Assembly: GCA_900239685.1 (NCBI GenBank)
Contig: OENT01000248.1
Coordinates: 1-64,000, forward strand
DNA from: Rotaria macrura
Lineage: Eukaryota; Rotifera; Eurotatoria; Philodinida; Philodinidae
Length of the DNA stretch: 64,000 bases
Direction: 5' to 3'
The first letter of the stretch is position 1. Each line of letters opens with the position of its first letter. Made by a program: the position numbers and the translations under genes. Positions 37,966-50,921 of this stretch are shown here, piece after piece. The notes beneath the pieces were generated by a model. That model searched no databases, had not been told where the DNA came from, and worked only from the letters and a program-made list of their open reading frames with translations.

Positions 37966-39056
37966 TTATTCAAAAAAAACTGGTCTTCTTATCAATATTG
38001 AGGCATACTTATTCAACATTGCTTACTTTATTGTATTGAACTGAAGCAAGGAAATACTCAAAATACATTCTAATTGGATGTTATTTATAAACAATTTTTC
38101 GCAGGATTCTGTACTTTGTTTATGACGATCTATGAAGGACAGTGAATTCCTCTGTCACGGTCGGTGAAAATTTTTATCCTTTATTTACTTCAGCACTCTT
38201 TTTAAACAATGATACAAGAAATTAAAGAATTGAAACTAAACATCAACAAAAATCTTCATCAAAATAAAAGCAGACTGCTTTACATTTAACGTTCGTACGA
38301 AATAATTTCACCGCATAGATATCTTAGCAATGATCACCATCGGAAAATATTTCTAGAAACTATTACGATCCTCTAGAATATGTATGCAGTTGCACATAAA
38401 ACAATGAAAAGTTTTTTTTACTACAAATTTTCAATGCATCAGTGTCAGCTGATAGCTTCTATATACTCGATCTCAAATTACTTTGTGTAGCATGTCCGTA
38501 TCGCTTCAGTTGAAATCTCTAGTCAAATCTTCATATGAGACCCAAAAATCAACATAGTAATGTCGTTCAACGGTAAAAACGATAGTTTTCGAGTTATATA
38601 AAAATTTCACTTTGTCACATATCGGCTATTTTGATATTTGTAAGGGAAGCACAAACATGATGCAACTTATACCAATGACCTATTATCATCTTACAACACG
38701 GACGAATGCTTGACGGTAAAAATATTCAATAGAAGTACTTTGAAAATAAAATCACAATGGATGAGAGTATATATTTATTTGTGATTATAATAATTATGAA
38801 GTTTTGTTTTTCTTTTGATATTTTGTTATGTATATTGAAAATCATTTTGTTTCAGTTCTTAATTTATACATTCAAACATCACCGATGAAAAAGAAAGAAA
38901 ATGATACGTATAAATATAAATAAAGGAGCTACAGTAAAATTAATGGAACAAATAACGAAAGAAAAAAATAATAAACAAGCGAATACAGTTTAATTCATGT
39001 GTAAATACAATGAATAGACACATAGTAATATTCTGTACATAATCATCATGAATGTA

Positions 39057-40924
39057 TTATTTTCTATTTTTTAATTCTTCAAAGCGACGAGCTAAATCAT
39101 CAAAGCCAGGATCATCCGAACCTCCATGAGCACCAGGTGGACTTGAACGATCATTTGAACTTGGAACTTGTGGAAATGGATCAACAAATGGTGGTTTAAC
39201 ATTGAAATCGACATTAAAGCCTAGAGGAGGTCCAGCTGCTGATGCCGACGATGGCGGTGGTGGTGGTGGAATCGATGGTCCAAAATTAATATTGGGATAT
39301 TGAGGTTGAGGCTGAAGAAATTCATAGAAAGAAAAAGAAAAGGAATTACATATCTGATCGTCATAGGAGAGATCAATTTATTAAACGAGCATGCCAATTA
39401 AGAAAACCGAGCATAACTTACTCTAAAAAAGGCCTGAGGTGGTCTTTCAATCTGTCAAATAATAGAGAAATTAAGTTTCATCTTTGTCTTGATATTTCAT
39501 CTATGGATCTATGCAGTAATATTTTAATTATTGAAAACTTACTGCTGGTGCACTTGGTTGAGTGGCTGGAACAGATGGAAATTGTAATTGACCACCGCTG
39601 CCGCCGCCACCATTACCACCACTTGATGAAGCTCCTCCAAAATTTGATGGTGGTGGTGGTGGTCGTTTTTCATCGTTGACAATTGGTGGTGGCTGTTTGA
39701 TATCGTTGACGTTCGCTTGTTGAACATATTTTTGTCCAATAGACCAAAATTCATCCTGAGCCATTATAGTTTGATCAGGCTCGAACGGTACATTTTGACT
39801 TCGAGTTATTTCAACGAGATATTTTTCAATAAGTAATTTTGGAATAAGATCACAACTCAAACAACGTAGAAGATCAACATCAACCATACCGAGTTTATTT
39901 TGTTCGCACATTGTTACATATCTAAATGAATCATTTTTGATCTATTGAACGACGAACAATAATAAAAATTCTTACTCAGGTCCAAAATGTTTTTTAAACA
40001 TCATTGTTATTTGAGCAAGCTCGGGAATATCTTGTGCAAGATATGGTGCAGCCCATAGAACATTTGCTAATGGTTGTTCAATCGCTGGATCAACAGCTCC
40101 ATTTTTTCTAAAGAAATAGATCAATGAGAAATCATTCATGAACTACTTATAAATTACGCATTAGCTTTCTATGCTTATGAAATACTTCAAACGATGAATT
40201 CCCCTTTGGTTTCGATTTTTAAACAAATATTTCAATATTGACATGTATTATATGACAATCTACTTAGAAACAAAGAATATTTTACTGTGACATTCAATAG
40301 AGATTTCAACAAACTTTCTCTTTTGAATTCAGTAACTTGACAGATATGAAAGTATTCATTATTCTTTTCTCATAGTTATAAAATAATCTATTCATCATTT
40401 CTACTAGTCAATTAATGATGCATTAGAATATAGCAACCAACAGATATATTTATCATAGATGTCTACTTAACCAACGAATTTCACACTCAAGAAAACCATT
40501 TAAATTAAAGGAAAAAATTGACTTTTATACAAAATTGAAACATAGGAAGCTTGATTATTTTATATTGTAAAAAATTCAACATACGGACGATCTTTTATTA
40601 ATTGCATTCTCATAAGAAGTGTATCCAAATAAGCTTCGATACGATCCATTGCTTCGATTTTATAATCTTCACGTACAAGATGTTCAACAGCTAAAAAAGA
40701 TCGATATTATTTTTAATTTGATGCTTAATTTCATTTTGAATTCAGAGAAAATAATGAACTTTACCGATTCGAGCGCGAGGAACTTTATTGTTACGAATAT
40801 AATCAGCAACAGTATAACGTTCTTTTGCTACTTGTTCAGTTTTTTTCTTTTCACGTACGTCAAGACGTGCTTTGGCAACTTGAAGTACTGTTTTCAAGTC
40901 TGCTATCCATTTAGTATTGGGCAT
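39057..40924 (-). CDS. IST1: IST1 homologue (ESCRT-III-associated)
   Basis: Predicted 353 residues in six exons: 40924-40765, 40690-40585, 40107-39976, 39921-39543, 39451-39422 and 39311-39057. All have GT/AG junctions and consistent phases. The N-terminal IST1 domain shows EKKKTEQVAKER, RARIAVEHLVREDYKIEAM, NVLWAAPYL, KLGMVDVDLL and KYLVEITRSQNVPFEPD. A Pro/Gly-rich linker follows, with PPPPPSNFGG and a Gly/Ser run. The C-terminus DDLARRFEELK is a MIT-interacting motif that in other IST1 proteins binds Vps4, LIP5 and spastin-type MIT domains. IST1 shapes ESCRT-III polymers in endosomal sorting and cytokinetic abscission, in the cytosol and on membranes. Exon 5 is a 30-nt, phase-0 microexon (IERPPQAFFR) and so could be skipped without a frame change. 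Very secure assignment; the linker exon ends are the least certain part. Confidence 0.93.
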
Positions 40925-43900
40925 CGTTTTTTTCTTTTTGTATGTAATCGATATAAATGAAATCTAAAACAAAAATAATCCGTTCAAATAATTCAATAAA
41001 AAAGAAACAGTTGACTCAGCACTATTTTTCTGTTTGTTATCTAGTCTTAGCATGAATTTTATTCGATGATGATTGTGACGAAAATTCTTCATACTCGAGA
41101 TCATAATTAGCACGAACTTCGTTTGAGGTGGATCATGTGCGAAAGTTGTAGCCTTTTATCTTCTGTAACTATACTGAGAGAAAAACAAATGAGAATCAGG
41201 ATCGAATACAAATTTGTCGTCGATTAGAAACATCTTCTAATGTATGAACAGTAGATTCTTTTATTTATTGTACGCATAGTCAAACGATGAAAGTGCTAAA
41301 TAGAATTCTCCTAGTAATACATGATGGCTTTTTGTATTTTGATTTATTGATGTTTTGTCCAAAACAATGGATGAAACTTCTATTTCTGTGGAAGCTTTGT
41401 CATTGATTATGGTGACAGTTCTCTTCCATACTTACATAGATATATTTAAATGGAATAAAGAGTTGTACGATTAACTTGAAAATGTTGAAATATGTCTCTT
41501 ACGAGTCTAATATGAAAACTAAAGTTTACAAACCAAATCTTATCAACTAGAAAGAAGCACGACTAACAACATTTGTCAAGATTTAATATGCGAACGATTT
41601 TCGACTGTTATGACAACAAAAGATCATCTTTACCTCAGTGAAATATCAACGGCAATAGTTCTATTAAAAACAAAAAGAAATGAACAGAATGACGATCTAT
41701 TGAGTTTTACACTTATGTATATGGAACGATAACATAAAAATGAGTAATAAGTAACAATAAGATATAAAATGAGTCATGTTTATTCTTTGTCTCTATGACT
41801 CATGCTAAATGACAGTAATATTTGGGTATCGACACAATGAAAATAATCAAAATATTATAAGATTTCAGATTGGATTCTTCTATTTTTAAAAGAATTGAAT
41901 TTTTGGCGCCACTGGTATGGAATAAAATTCAATTCGTAAAAGATATTCCACCAATGAAATTCAACTTTAGGAATGAATGAAAATAGTGCGTGTCTAGAAA
42001 GATCGACCAGATTTCATGGCAATTAGTTTGATAGTTCTTTTTATTTGTATACCTATAGTGAATACATATTTACTTTCATCCTATACTCACACGGATCGAT
42101 GAAATTAACACACACGATCATTCTTGTAGTTAAAGTTGAAATATGCCACAATTCAATCTGACACCAGTTGTTATGCCTTTAAAATTTACATGTATCAACT
42201 TTACCATTCGATGTATGCCGTACAAATGTATGTGATATGTTATTGCATACTATCGAATGATTTAAATCTAAATCTCAGAGGTTTAGAACAGAAAGTATTA
42301 CTCTGTGTGAAAATCCGTCATGATGAAATCGTGTCTAGTATTTCATATGTAAAAATTGTGTATCCATTTTACGTAATCAATAAAATTCTTGGTTAAATCT
42401 TTCAATAAAACATACCACTCGTGTAGAAGTTGAACGAAATTTATCATCACTGGCGCATTTTCCTAACAATCTAGTTTCATATAACATAGGGATGTGCAGA
42501 TCAATCGGATAATCATCGATTAGGTCATATGTTTTAGATGAAGTTCTTCTGATACTAGAAAATATCGAAATGAAATTATATGGACGACTAACTGATGAGC
42601 AGATATGATCATATCACTACAGTAGTATAAATAATCAGAAAAACTGAAATTATGAACTCTTTTTTCACAATTTATCCGTTTATTTTTTTTTATTTACCAC
42701 TTACTTCTTAGTAACTATGTTAAAAAATTGAAGCTAATATTCCCATCTTGTGATATTTGAGGTTTTATTCTTTTATTAAATAATCAGTCTGTGTCTCCAA
42801 AGTAATTACAAGGCTAATTAATCAAACAAACGAAGGCAATACTAATTCCCACATTAGAATGTTACACATAGGCCGATGTTCTAACTTATAGGCGGCAAGA
42901 CCAATCGACTTGGCTGAGTTAACCTTTCTATTATGACATAGTTTTCATGTTTTTCTGTCAGACGATGCATAGTTACAAGATTAATTCATATTGTCTCTAA
43001 CGATCAACTCTTTTTTTTCAGTGAGGGAATACTCATGAGAGACATCGTTGTAATCTATTTTGAGATCAAATTTTCAAACTTTTGCATAGAATAAAATAAC
43101 TGTTTAAACTCTAGATAAATTCGACTAACATTATTTGTTCTCCATACCAATATAGATTATGCAAAGCCAAATTACACCTTCATAGACGACGAAGATTTCT
43201 GGAACGAATAGACTCGAGTCCATCTAACATTGAATAATAAAAAGGTTTGCCAAGCTCAAGTTGAGTTTACTCTAGATTGAATTCTAACAATTATGTTTGA
43301 TTTTCTTTTCTTTTATGTGATAGCTACCTATTCTATTTATCTCAGAAGTTTTCAACTAAGCTAATAGTTTCTCCTATAGAGTAGAATGAATTGAACGAAT
43401 CAGATAATAGCTAATTTTAGTTATTACAATCACGAAGCATTCAGCTACAATTTTTTTTTTACATATTTTAGTCAAGGTTATGTTGCAGTAAAGCGAAGAA
43501 AATTTTCAAAACAATTATTATTCTATAAATTATAAGCATCTTCCGATCAGTAACGATTTTAAGATTTGATTGAGTTTGAATCAAACTTAATTGATTATAA
43601 TACAAAGATCAGCTGTCTAGTAAACTATCATGAATCTTATACATTGTCCGATAATAAAAAATACATATCAAATGATGAACATTTTTAGTAATAATTCAAT
43701 TAATCTCTTGGCTTCCACGAGAACGAATCTATGGTTCTTGAAGTACAAAGTACCATATATTATTATGCGTAAACTATCTTTAGAAAAACATGTTAACCAT
43801 CGTTGAAACTTTCATCATTATGTCTTAATTGCGAAGATTTCTGTATAGAATAAAGCTCAATATTATATCGGGTGAATGGCTCTTCTCAACTTGATCTTAT

Positions 43901-45263
43901 TTTTAGACATCTTATAAAATTTAATAGATCGATGTCATCGTACATCTGCTATATATGTCTGGAAAACATTTAGATTGACTCTTTTGAACTGTTTTTTTTC
44001 TTATTTCATAATTATGTTGACATGTTCGATGAATTTAATTCAAAAAACAAAATTTTTTACATTTTTTAGCATAGTAATAATTTTCGATACATCAAATCGA
44101 TAATTAACAAATGTCGTGAGTGATAATGAAAATTATCATTGGACGTATGTTTTAGATTGATAAAATTTTCTTTATACTCCTCGTGCATTTTATACTAAAA
44201 CTTCGACAAACAATAATAATGACATTTAAATACTTTTTTTCAGAATTGTCTTTCTATCGAATTCATTAACGTCAATTGACAATTTCATAAGTGATCGAGG
44301 TAAATAAATACTTGTGTTGAAATGGAATGCTGTTATTCATAAATAAAATAATTTATTCACTTGATCATTTGTTTATTATTCTTACGTATTAATACACTTA
44401 AGTCAATCAAGTATATAACGACAATTTTCCTGGCAACAAAAAGAAAACTATTTGATAGAGTTTAACAAAATAAACAACGACGCCTGGATCAATAAGGCAT
44501 TTATTATTCATCAAACTTCAACTTGTCAAGCATTGTCTTTTTCTTCAAAAGATAGACGCTTGACGAATGAAATACAAACAATGAACAAATGAAAATACAT
44601 CTATTGGTTTTCGTTCTAACTAACAAATGAAAATCGTGTGGATCGACGATATCATTTGTCTCAGATGGGAAAAAAAGGCAACTGATTATATAAAGATGAA
44701 TGGCATCATTCCATAAATGAGGAAGTAAGCTATCACGTACACAGTAGTCTTGAGAAAAAAGAAAACAAACTACATATTAGAGATTTCAATGCCTTGCTTC
44801 AAGAATGATACATATTTTATAGACGCTTCGCATCTCATTATTCATTCTCTGTTTCTGATTATTTTCCCAATTGTATGAAGAAATACTTTTACATAAACAA
44901 TAAGCACTAATTAAACAGTGTCCAGCATAGCACAGACACGCACACATGATTGATTACAAGACGAAAAATAAATGAAAAAAAAAAGAATTTTATCAATACT
45001 CTATTTTTTTTTCTTTCTGGTTCTTATTTTTTTTTCTCGTGTATGACAAGAGAAAGAAAAACTGTAAACATGTAGATCTGTATTTAATCATTTGTCAGAT
45101 GGAGAACGAGAAAGAGAGAGCGAGCCGAAGAGACAGAAAAAAGTCGTTCTTCTTCTTCTTCTTTTGACATTCAATTCTTCCAAGAGACAACTATAGTAAT
45201 AAAATCAATTTTCACTGATCTACTTAACACATAGTACATTTTCAATCAAGACCATAAATCAAA
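40925..45263. other. Intergenic between divergent IST1 and ADAR-like genes
   Basis: About 4.3 kb, AT-rich, with divergent genes on either side, so both promoters should lie within it. A polypyrimidine CTTCTTCTTCTTCTTCTTTT run occurs near 45145-45165, shortly before the ADAR-like start. Frames here (for example 42136-42396) have no recognisable content. I see no RNA gene. Confidence 0.45.
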
Positions 45264-48200
45264 ATGCAAATGTTTCCATTTGGCAACGTTGTTTATATGC
45301 CTTTATCATCAACACCGACAACATTAGTAAGACCTATGCCAAGAGACTTTCCATCGTCGACAATCATTCCTCTATATAATACGACTGTTTTAAATAATTC
45401 ATTCAACTCATTCACAAATTTAAAGTGTAAGTTTCCTTTATGAGAAAAAGCTAACTACTTGAAACAATAGAATCCCCAGAGTCTAATAATAATCAATATT
45501 GACAAGCAGTACTAGTTCTTTTCTTCATTGTCATGTTGAATTATTTTTGGAGTGTAGTATTATGTCAAAGTAAATAAATTATGATAGATAATGACAGAAT
45601 TTTCTATCTTTAGTAGTCGAATCAAATTTTCATCGGGAAACATTAACTCATAGATACAAACGTATACGTAATAATATTCATAACACACAAGATAAAAAAC
45701 GTCCAAAATTAACATCGACACTTAACAATAGTTCATCAGTGTTATCGAAAAATGCACTTATGCTATTAAATGAAATTAAACCTTCTATTGAATATAAGTT
45801 GATTGCACAAACCGGTCCATCGCACCGACCGATGTTTACTATGGCTGTTGAACTCAATGGAAAAATATTTGAAGGTACAGCTCAAACGAAGAAAGAAGCT
45901 AAACAAGCAGGTAAATAATATTCATCACTTATGTATACTAATTTATTGTCATTAGCTGCTGAAAAAGCACTGCGATCATTATCTGAATTACCATTTCCTT
46001 TGTCTGACAATTTAAAAACTGCTTTGATGTCAACAAATATTAGTCATCATCAATCGAATACGTCTATTGACAGTAATAATGTTCATGAAGATATTTTGGA
46101 ATTATGTGAAAATCAATGTGATCCAATGCCGCAAGTTGATATTGTTCAATCACTTAAGCAAAAGTTTCAATCTACAGAAGGTAATTACATACATTAATAT
46201 ATATATATATATGATTCAATTCAATAGAAGAATTATTCGGTTCGCTGACTTTTTTCATTCTCGTAACTCTAATCATAAGATACACAACATAGATTTCATC
46301 ATATAGATATACTCATCTGTTTGCTTTTTTTTTGTTTCTTCTTTGATCTTATATAAGCATTACTGTGCGATTCGCTTGAGGCCGTGAAGCTTTTTATTTC
46401 CACTTATGTGAAGCCATAAATATCTTAAACTAGAAAAACTATGAAGCATTATCAAAAACTGAATCTCTAGTAAACAAATAATCTATAAACTACAATCGAT
46501 TATGTGTATTGAAGTGTTTATAGTCACAATATTAGAGACTACTGAAGTATTAGATGAATTCTAGTTGTGATAAACATAGAAAAGAAAAAGATAGATATTT
46601 GGGTAGTACTTTTTTTCTTTTCTTTCAACATGTCATTACATAAATCATACAAAAGTGTTATGTAGCATATTCGAAAAATTGAATGGTCGTATCTCTATGC
46701 TATTTTCATAATAGAGTTTAATAAAAATATTATTATGGTAAATTTTTTTAAGGTCGAATATACACTCGTCTGTATACAGTAGTATCATGTGGAAAAGTCA
46801 ATGAAATTCATTTTTTATGCCAAGAGTAAATAGACATCGAATGTTCTAATAATTTGCTCAATAGAATATTGATTTATAATAAAGCTTAATTCAATCAAAA
46901 TGAGACACATTCAGATTTTCATACAATGCGATATGTAAAAATCAATATTTTCCTATGAGAATTCAATGAAAAACAATAAGATTACAATGAATTCTCTACG
47001 ATACTGAATCTATTGGTTCTATTTTAAAAAGTTTTGAATTCGAACATAAAGTCTATTTTAAATACCTTGGAACAATCAATCATGCGAATAACTTTCATGA
47101 TCGTACATAAAATTATAGAAAACTTATAGATAGGGCTACTGCGATCTTTTCAACTTGGCGTTGGGGGCTATACAAATCTGCTCTCCAAGATACTGCGTTA
47201 AAAATAAACATGATTCTAAATTTTTCTAATCTTTGAACGAATCAAAATCAAGAAGTTTCGATTAATTGGGCGAGTGTAGGGAGGATTTTTCCCTACCGAA
47301 AAATTGAAATCATGTCCGACTTTTTGATGCTTTTCAAAACCATCGATAAGTTTAGACATTATTACTATCTAACGTGGTTGGAACAACCATGACTTGACGT
47401 CATGTTTCAAATAGAACGTTTACAATGAATCGAATAAAGTCAATTGCTAATATACAATAGAGATAATTTACACGTTTTTCGTTAATTAAATCTAAGAAAA
47501 TTTCGAACATTGTGAGGATGAGTGGTTATACCCCTTGGTCGAAACAGTCCTACTTATAGATATCATGCAAATTCTTTACAAATTAGGCGAATTAGCCTCA
47601 TTGAGAATTTTTCAAACATTTATTTTAGTAATTGTATTTTTTTTTCTCCTCTTAGATAGTAAATCGATAGATAGTAACAGTCAGAATTTTGCTGATCGTA
47701 TTGCATCATGTATTCATGAAAAATTCAATCAATTAACGCAACGTGATATACGTCTTAAACGAAGTAAAGTTTTATCAGGTATTGTTCTTCTGCGCCATTT
47801 TAATCTTGAAACAATGGAAATCGTTTGTGTAACAACCGGTACGAAATGTCTCAATAGTAATCGTTTAACACGAAATGGACAAATCTTACATGATTGTCAT
47901 GCTGAAATCTTAGCACGACGATGTCTTATTCGTTATTGTTATGAACAATTAAAATTATTATTCGATGGAAAATCTCAAGAGTCGATTTTTGAAAATATTG
48001 CTCATGAAAATCGATGGCAACTTAAATCATTTATTACTTTTCATTTATATATTTCCAAAGCACCATGTGGTGTAAGTCGACTTATTTCACAAGAGAAAAT
48101 TTCATCTGAAAAATTAACATATTCAACTATGAATCATAATTTTAAACATTCATTAAGAAAATCTTTTGGATTATTGCGAAGAAAAATTGAACTAGGTGAA

Positions 48201-49746
48201 GGTACGATACCTGTACTAGCTAAAACTATTTATCGAAAGACACAAATATGGAATGATATACTTGATAATAATCGATTATTAACAATGTCATGTTCAGATA
48301 AATTATGTCGATGGAATTTCATTGGTTTACAAGGTAAATATTGACGAGTTGACATCGAATAAGACTCTAGTTTTTTTCTTTATATACAGGTGCTCTATTA
48401 AGTATATTAATCGATCCAATTTATTATACGAGTATTATTATTGGTAGTTTATACCAAAGTGAACATATTCAGTTTGCATTATATTCTCGAATAGAAAATG
48501 TAAATAAAAACTAATCACTAGATTGTATCATTAAATGACAATTAATATAAATATTTATAGAAAATACATAAGCTCTCAACACCATATGGATTACGACGAC
48601 CATTTATCTCAGATATCAGCAATCCAGAAGTACGAAATACGACTCGATCACCAAATTATGCATTTATATGGAATTCCTTTGATCAACAATCGGAAATTAT
48701 AGATAGCATAAGTGGTTTGACAATATTACGTAAGATTTTTTTCATTTTCAACATTCGATTGATTCATGTTACTATGAAAGTTAGAAATCAATCAGATTGA
48801 AAAGTTACCGGAGTTGAATGAGTATGCATGGCATAAGAGAACACAAGGATTTCGTTATCATTTGCATGAATAATAACTTGTAAGAAAGCATCTATTCACA
48901 AGGTACGCTTTACAACTAATTACGATCAGTTACCTCGTTCTTGACAGATTAATTTTTATAATAAACAGATACTAAATGTTGTAATAAATATGAATATATT
49001 GAAAAAGATCAGTTGATTTTGGCTGAAATTGTCAAGATATTCTAACGATAATTGGATCTCTGTGTGGACAATATCTTAGATCGAAAATTTTGGTTTAATC
49101 TGACATGAGCATATGAATATATATCGAGTCTACTTGGTCTTTCTCTGAAATCTAAACTGTAGTCGATAGTTCCCAATTGGTTTCAAAACTTTTACTGTAG
49201 AAAAGGGAAAATTTTCGACTCAAACTTCAAATGTCAAAATAGATTCCTGGGGCAATGGATAATGTTCCGAAAATGGATTATTTTCTCATCATATGTAGTC
49301 AATCTTACAAGAAGGATTAAGAAAAAGTGTACATTTTCATTTGCTACTAGTCTAGGTAGTTAAAGTGCATTTTTCAGTGGAATCGATCTTACTTGTGATA
49401 AATATCTCGATGAAGAAAATTCTAGGTCAACCATCAATCATATGTAAAGCAGCTCTATTTCATGAATGGGTAAATTTAATGAATAAAATGAAATCAGAGA
49501 CAGTACCAACAATGTACTATGATGCGAAACAATTAGCTATCGATTATCAAATGGCTAAATTACAAGTACGATTGATTTTATTTTGGTTGATTAAAATTGT
49601 TGTTTTTCATAGGTAAATCAAACATTTGATGATAATGGATGTGGTCTTTGGCTTGTACGTATTTGATTGATATAGGAAAATGTTTTCATAATTTCTTCTA
49701 TGTTTAGAAGAAACCAAATGAACAAGATCAATTCGATTTATCCTAA
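45264..49746 (+). CDS. ADARB1: ADAR2-like double-stranded RNA adenosine deaminase
   Basis: Predicted 620 residues in nine exons: 45264-45426, 45614-45910, 45956-46180, 47656-48333, 48390-48499, 48561-48729, 49426-49565, 49613-49654 and 49708-49746. Phases agree throughout. One dsRNA-binding domain (about 99-170) is very close to ADAR2 domain 1: KNALMLLNEIKP, AQTGPSHRPMFTMAVELNG, TKKEAKQAAAEKALRS. The deaminase domain has zinc ligands H310, C366 and C441 with E312 in HDCHAEIL, APCG and MSCSDK, plus GEGTIPV (E410 aligns with the ADAR2 base-flipping Glu488). It ends KKPNEQDQFDLS, as ADAR2 nearly does. All catalytic residues are present, so adenosine-to-inosine editing activity is expected. Only one dsRNA-binding domain is found where ADAR2 has two; the 1475-bp third intron held no second one. 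Residues after PCG (VSR) differ from the usual DAR. Confidence 0.93.
47030..47236 (+). mobile_element. Possible reverse-transcriptase remnant in ADAR-like intron 3
   Basis: One frame with a single internal stop reads FKYLGTINHANNF, then NYRKLIDRATAIFSTWRWGL, then YKSALQDTALKINMIL. The FKYLG start, spacing to a Lys/Arg-Ala helix and later K-x-NMIL are reminiscent of the thumb side of non-LTR reverse transcriptases. The match is by eye and weak. If real, it is a dead fragment within the longest intron of this gene. Confidence 0.25.
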
Positions 49747-50685
49747 AAAAGTGTTACGTTTTCTTCTCAAACAGATGGATCACTTCTGACAATTGAGTAA
49801 ACGTAATCGAGTACATTGTTTTCTTCTTGTCTTCATGTAACATTTTTTATTTGTTAAAATCCAGAGTTTTCTTACTTCTATTTTCTTATTAAAATAGTTT
49901 ATACGAAAAAAAAAATAAAGTTTATCAAATAAAAATGTATTTTGAATTTGTATATTTCTATGGAAGATTTATTTCATATTAAATTTATTCCAAAGGGTAC
50001 CCTAGAACGATACAAAAATAGATATCCTCACAACTGACAACGAAAACGACGGCTATTTCATACAGTTTTCGATTGTGAATAGAATGAGTAGTGACAGTCG
50101 TTTACGATCAGATTTGTTTCATCAGAACCAGTACCTACATTCAGAATAAAACATATCTTGGTCGTGTACAGATTTCTTGAATTCGTATTTCAACATAGAA
50201 TGAACTTACTATTGAATAGACTTTCAGTTCAATATACATTGAAAAATAAGGTGATATCACAGACTGTTTGAATAAATTGTTAATCTATTAGAGAGATGAA
50301 ATTAAATCAGAGAACCAGTTTTCGTTTCTCGGTCAGATCTGGTTTCACTTTTAAGGTAGTTTGGTTTTTCCTGGTTTTTTTTCTATTTAAAAGTTTAGTT
50401 TATTTTTCCGACTTTTTTTAAATCAAAAGCACATGTTCTTTTACTTAGTCGTAGTCAGAACGAGTGCTGATAAAACCAATGACTCAGCTTGAAAAAGGAC
50501 TGGAGTCGATCTGTCAATCACTTGGAATGAATTTCACCTTTGATTTTCTGGCTATTTCAATAGAAGAAATTCTTTGAAACAAATAAGCGTAATCATCTTC
50601 ATCTTCATTCTATATACTTTGCATTGATCATCAGGCTAAACTAGAGCAAGTTACAAATAAAGACAGAGAAAAGAGCTGTCACTAC
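49747..50685. other. 3' flank of the ADAR-like gene
   Basis: Two AATAAA signals lie at 49914-49919 and 49928-49933, about 170-190 bases after the stop, in the right sense for the ADAR-like transcript. A segment at 50320-50420 with CGGTCAGATCTGGTTT and CCTGGTTTTT is distantly like the GGAACCGG-type repeat. A 33-codon frame from 50480 has no recognisable content. Confidence 0.4.
49914..49919 (+). terminator. Poly(A) signal AATAAA for the ADAR-like gene
   Basis: AATAAA in an A-rich run about 170 bases past the TAA stop, with a second copy 9 bases further on and a T-rich stretch following. Good position for cleavage and polyadenylation. Confidence 0.5.
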
Positions 50686-50824
50686 ATGACTAATTCGTCT
50701 GTAGATTTTGCTTCATTGGATATTAATGACCATAAAAATTATAGAGAAGGTAGCCACGACTTTTCCGTTCCACTGATAGTAATAACTTACTTCTTTGCTC
50801 GTAGAAAAAGTTGATCGTGCATAA
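50686..50824 (+). CDS. Possible two-exon small coding unit, unassigned
   Basis: ATG at 50686 opens a frame MTNSSVDFASLDINDHKNYR that continues to E at 50749. A 55-bp GT...TAG intron (50750-50804) follows, then EKVDRA and TAA at 50824. The frame is also open upstream to a CAG acceptor-like site near 50634 (AKLEQVTNKDREKSCHYMTN), so this may be the end of a longer gene. Codons resemble those of neighbouring genes, and the intron size is typical of the window. The donor GTAGCC is weak. No family recognised. It could be chance. Confidence 0.3.
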
Positions 50825-50921
50825 GACAAGTAATTAATAAATTATGAGTTTCATAAATATTTTATCGAGAAAAAAAAATTGAATGACTTAACCTGAACAT
50901 ACATTCTTGCTTTAGAAATTC

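Larger units (their letters stand above)
31020..39056. other. 8-kb interval with no gene recognised
   Basis: AT-rich throughout. Open frames are short and lack motifs. Supported contents are a (TA)n run at 32503-32519, two copies of the TTGTTAGCGCA repeat (35802 and 37914), a GC-richer block at about 35990-36190 next to an 11-base G run (36333-36343), and a small GCTCGAAT/ATTCGAGC hairpin at 34075-34094. The block at 35990-36190 may be a decayed transposon or coding fragment, but no frame stays open. Regulatory DNA for the MAB21-like gene could lie here; nothing in the sequence marks it. Confidence 0.45.

Noticed and set aside
50320..50420. Possible third copy of the GGAACCGG-type repeat
   Set aside because: Only short words (CGGTCAGATCTGGTTT) match; not enough to call a copy without alignment.
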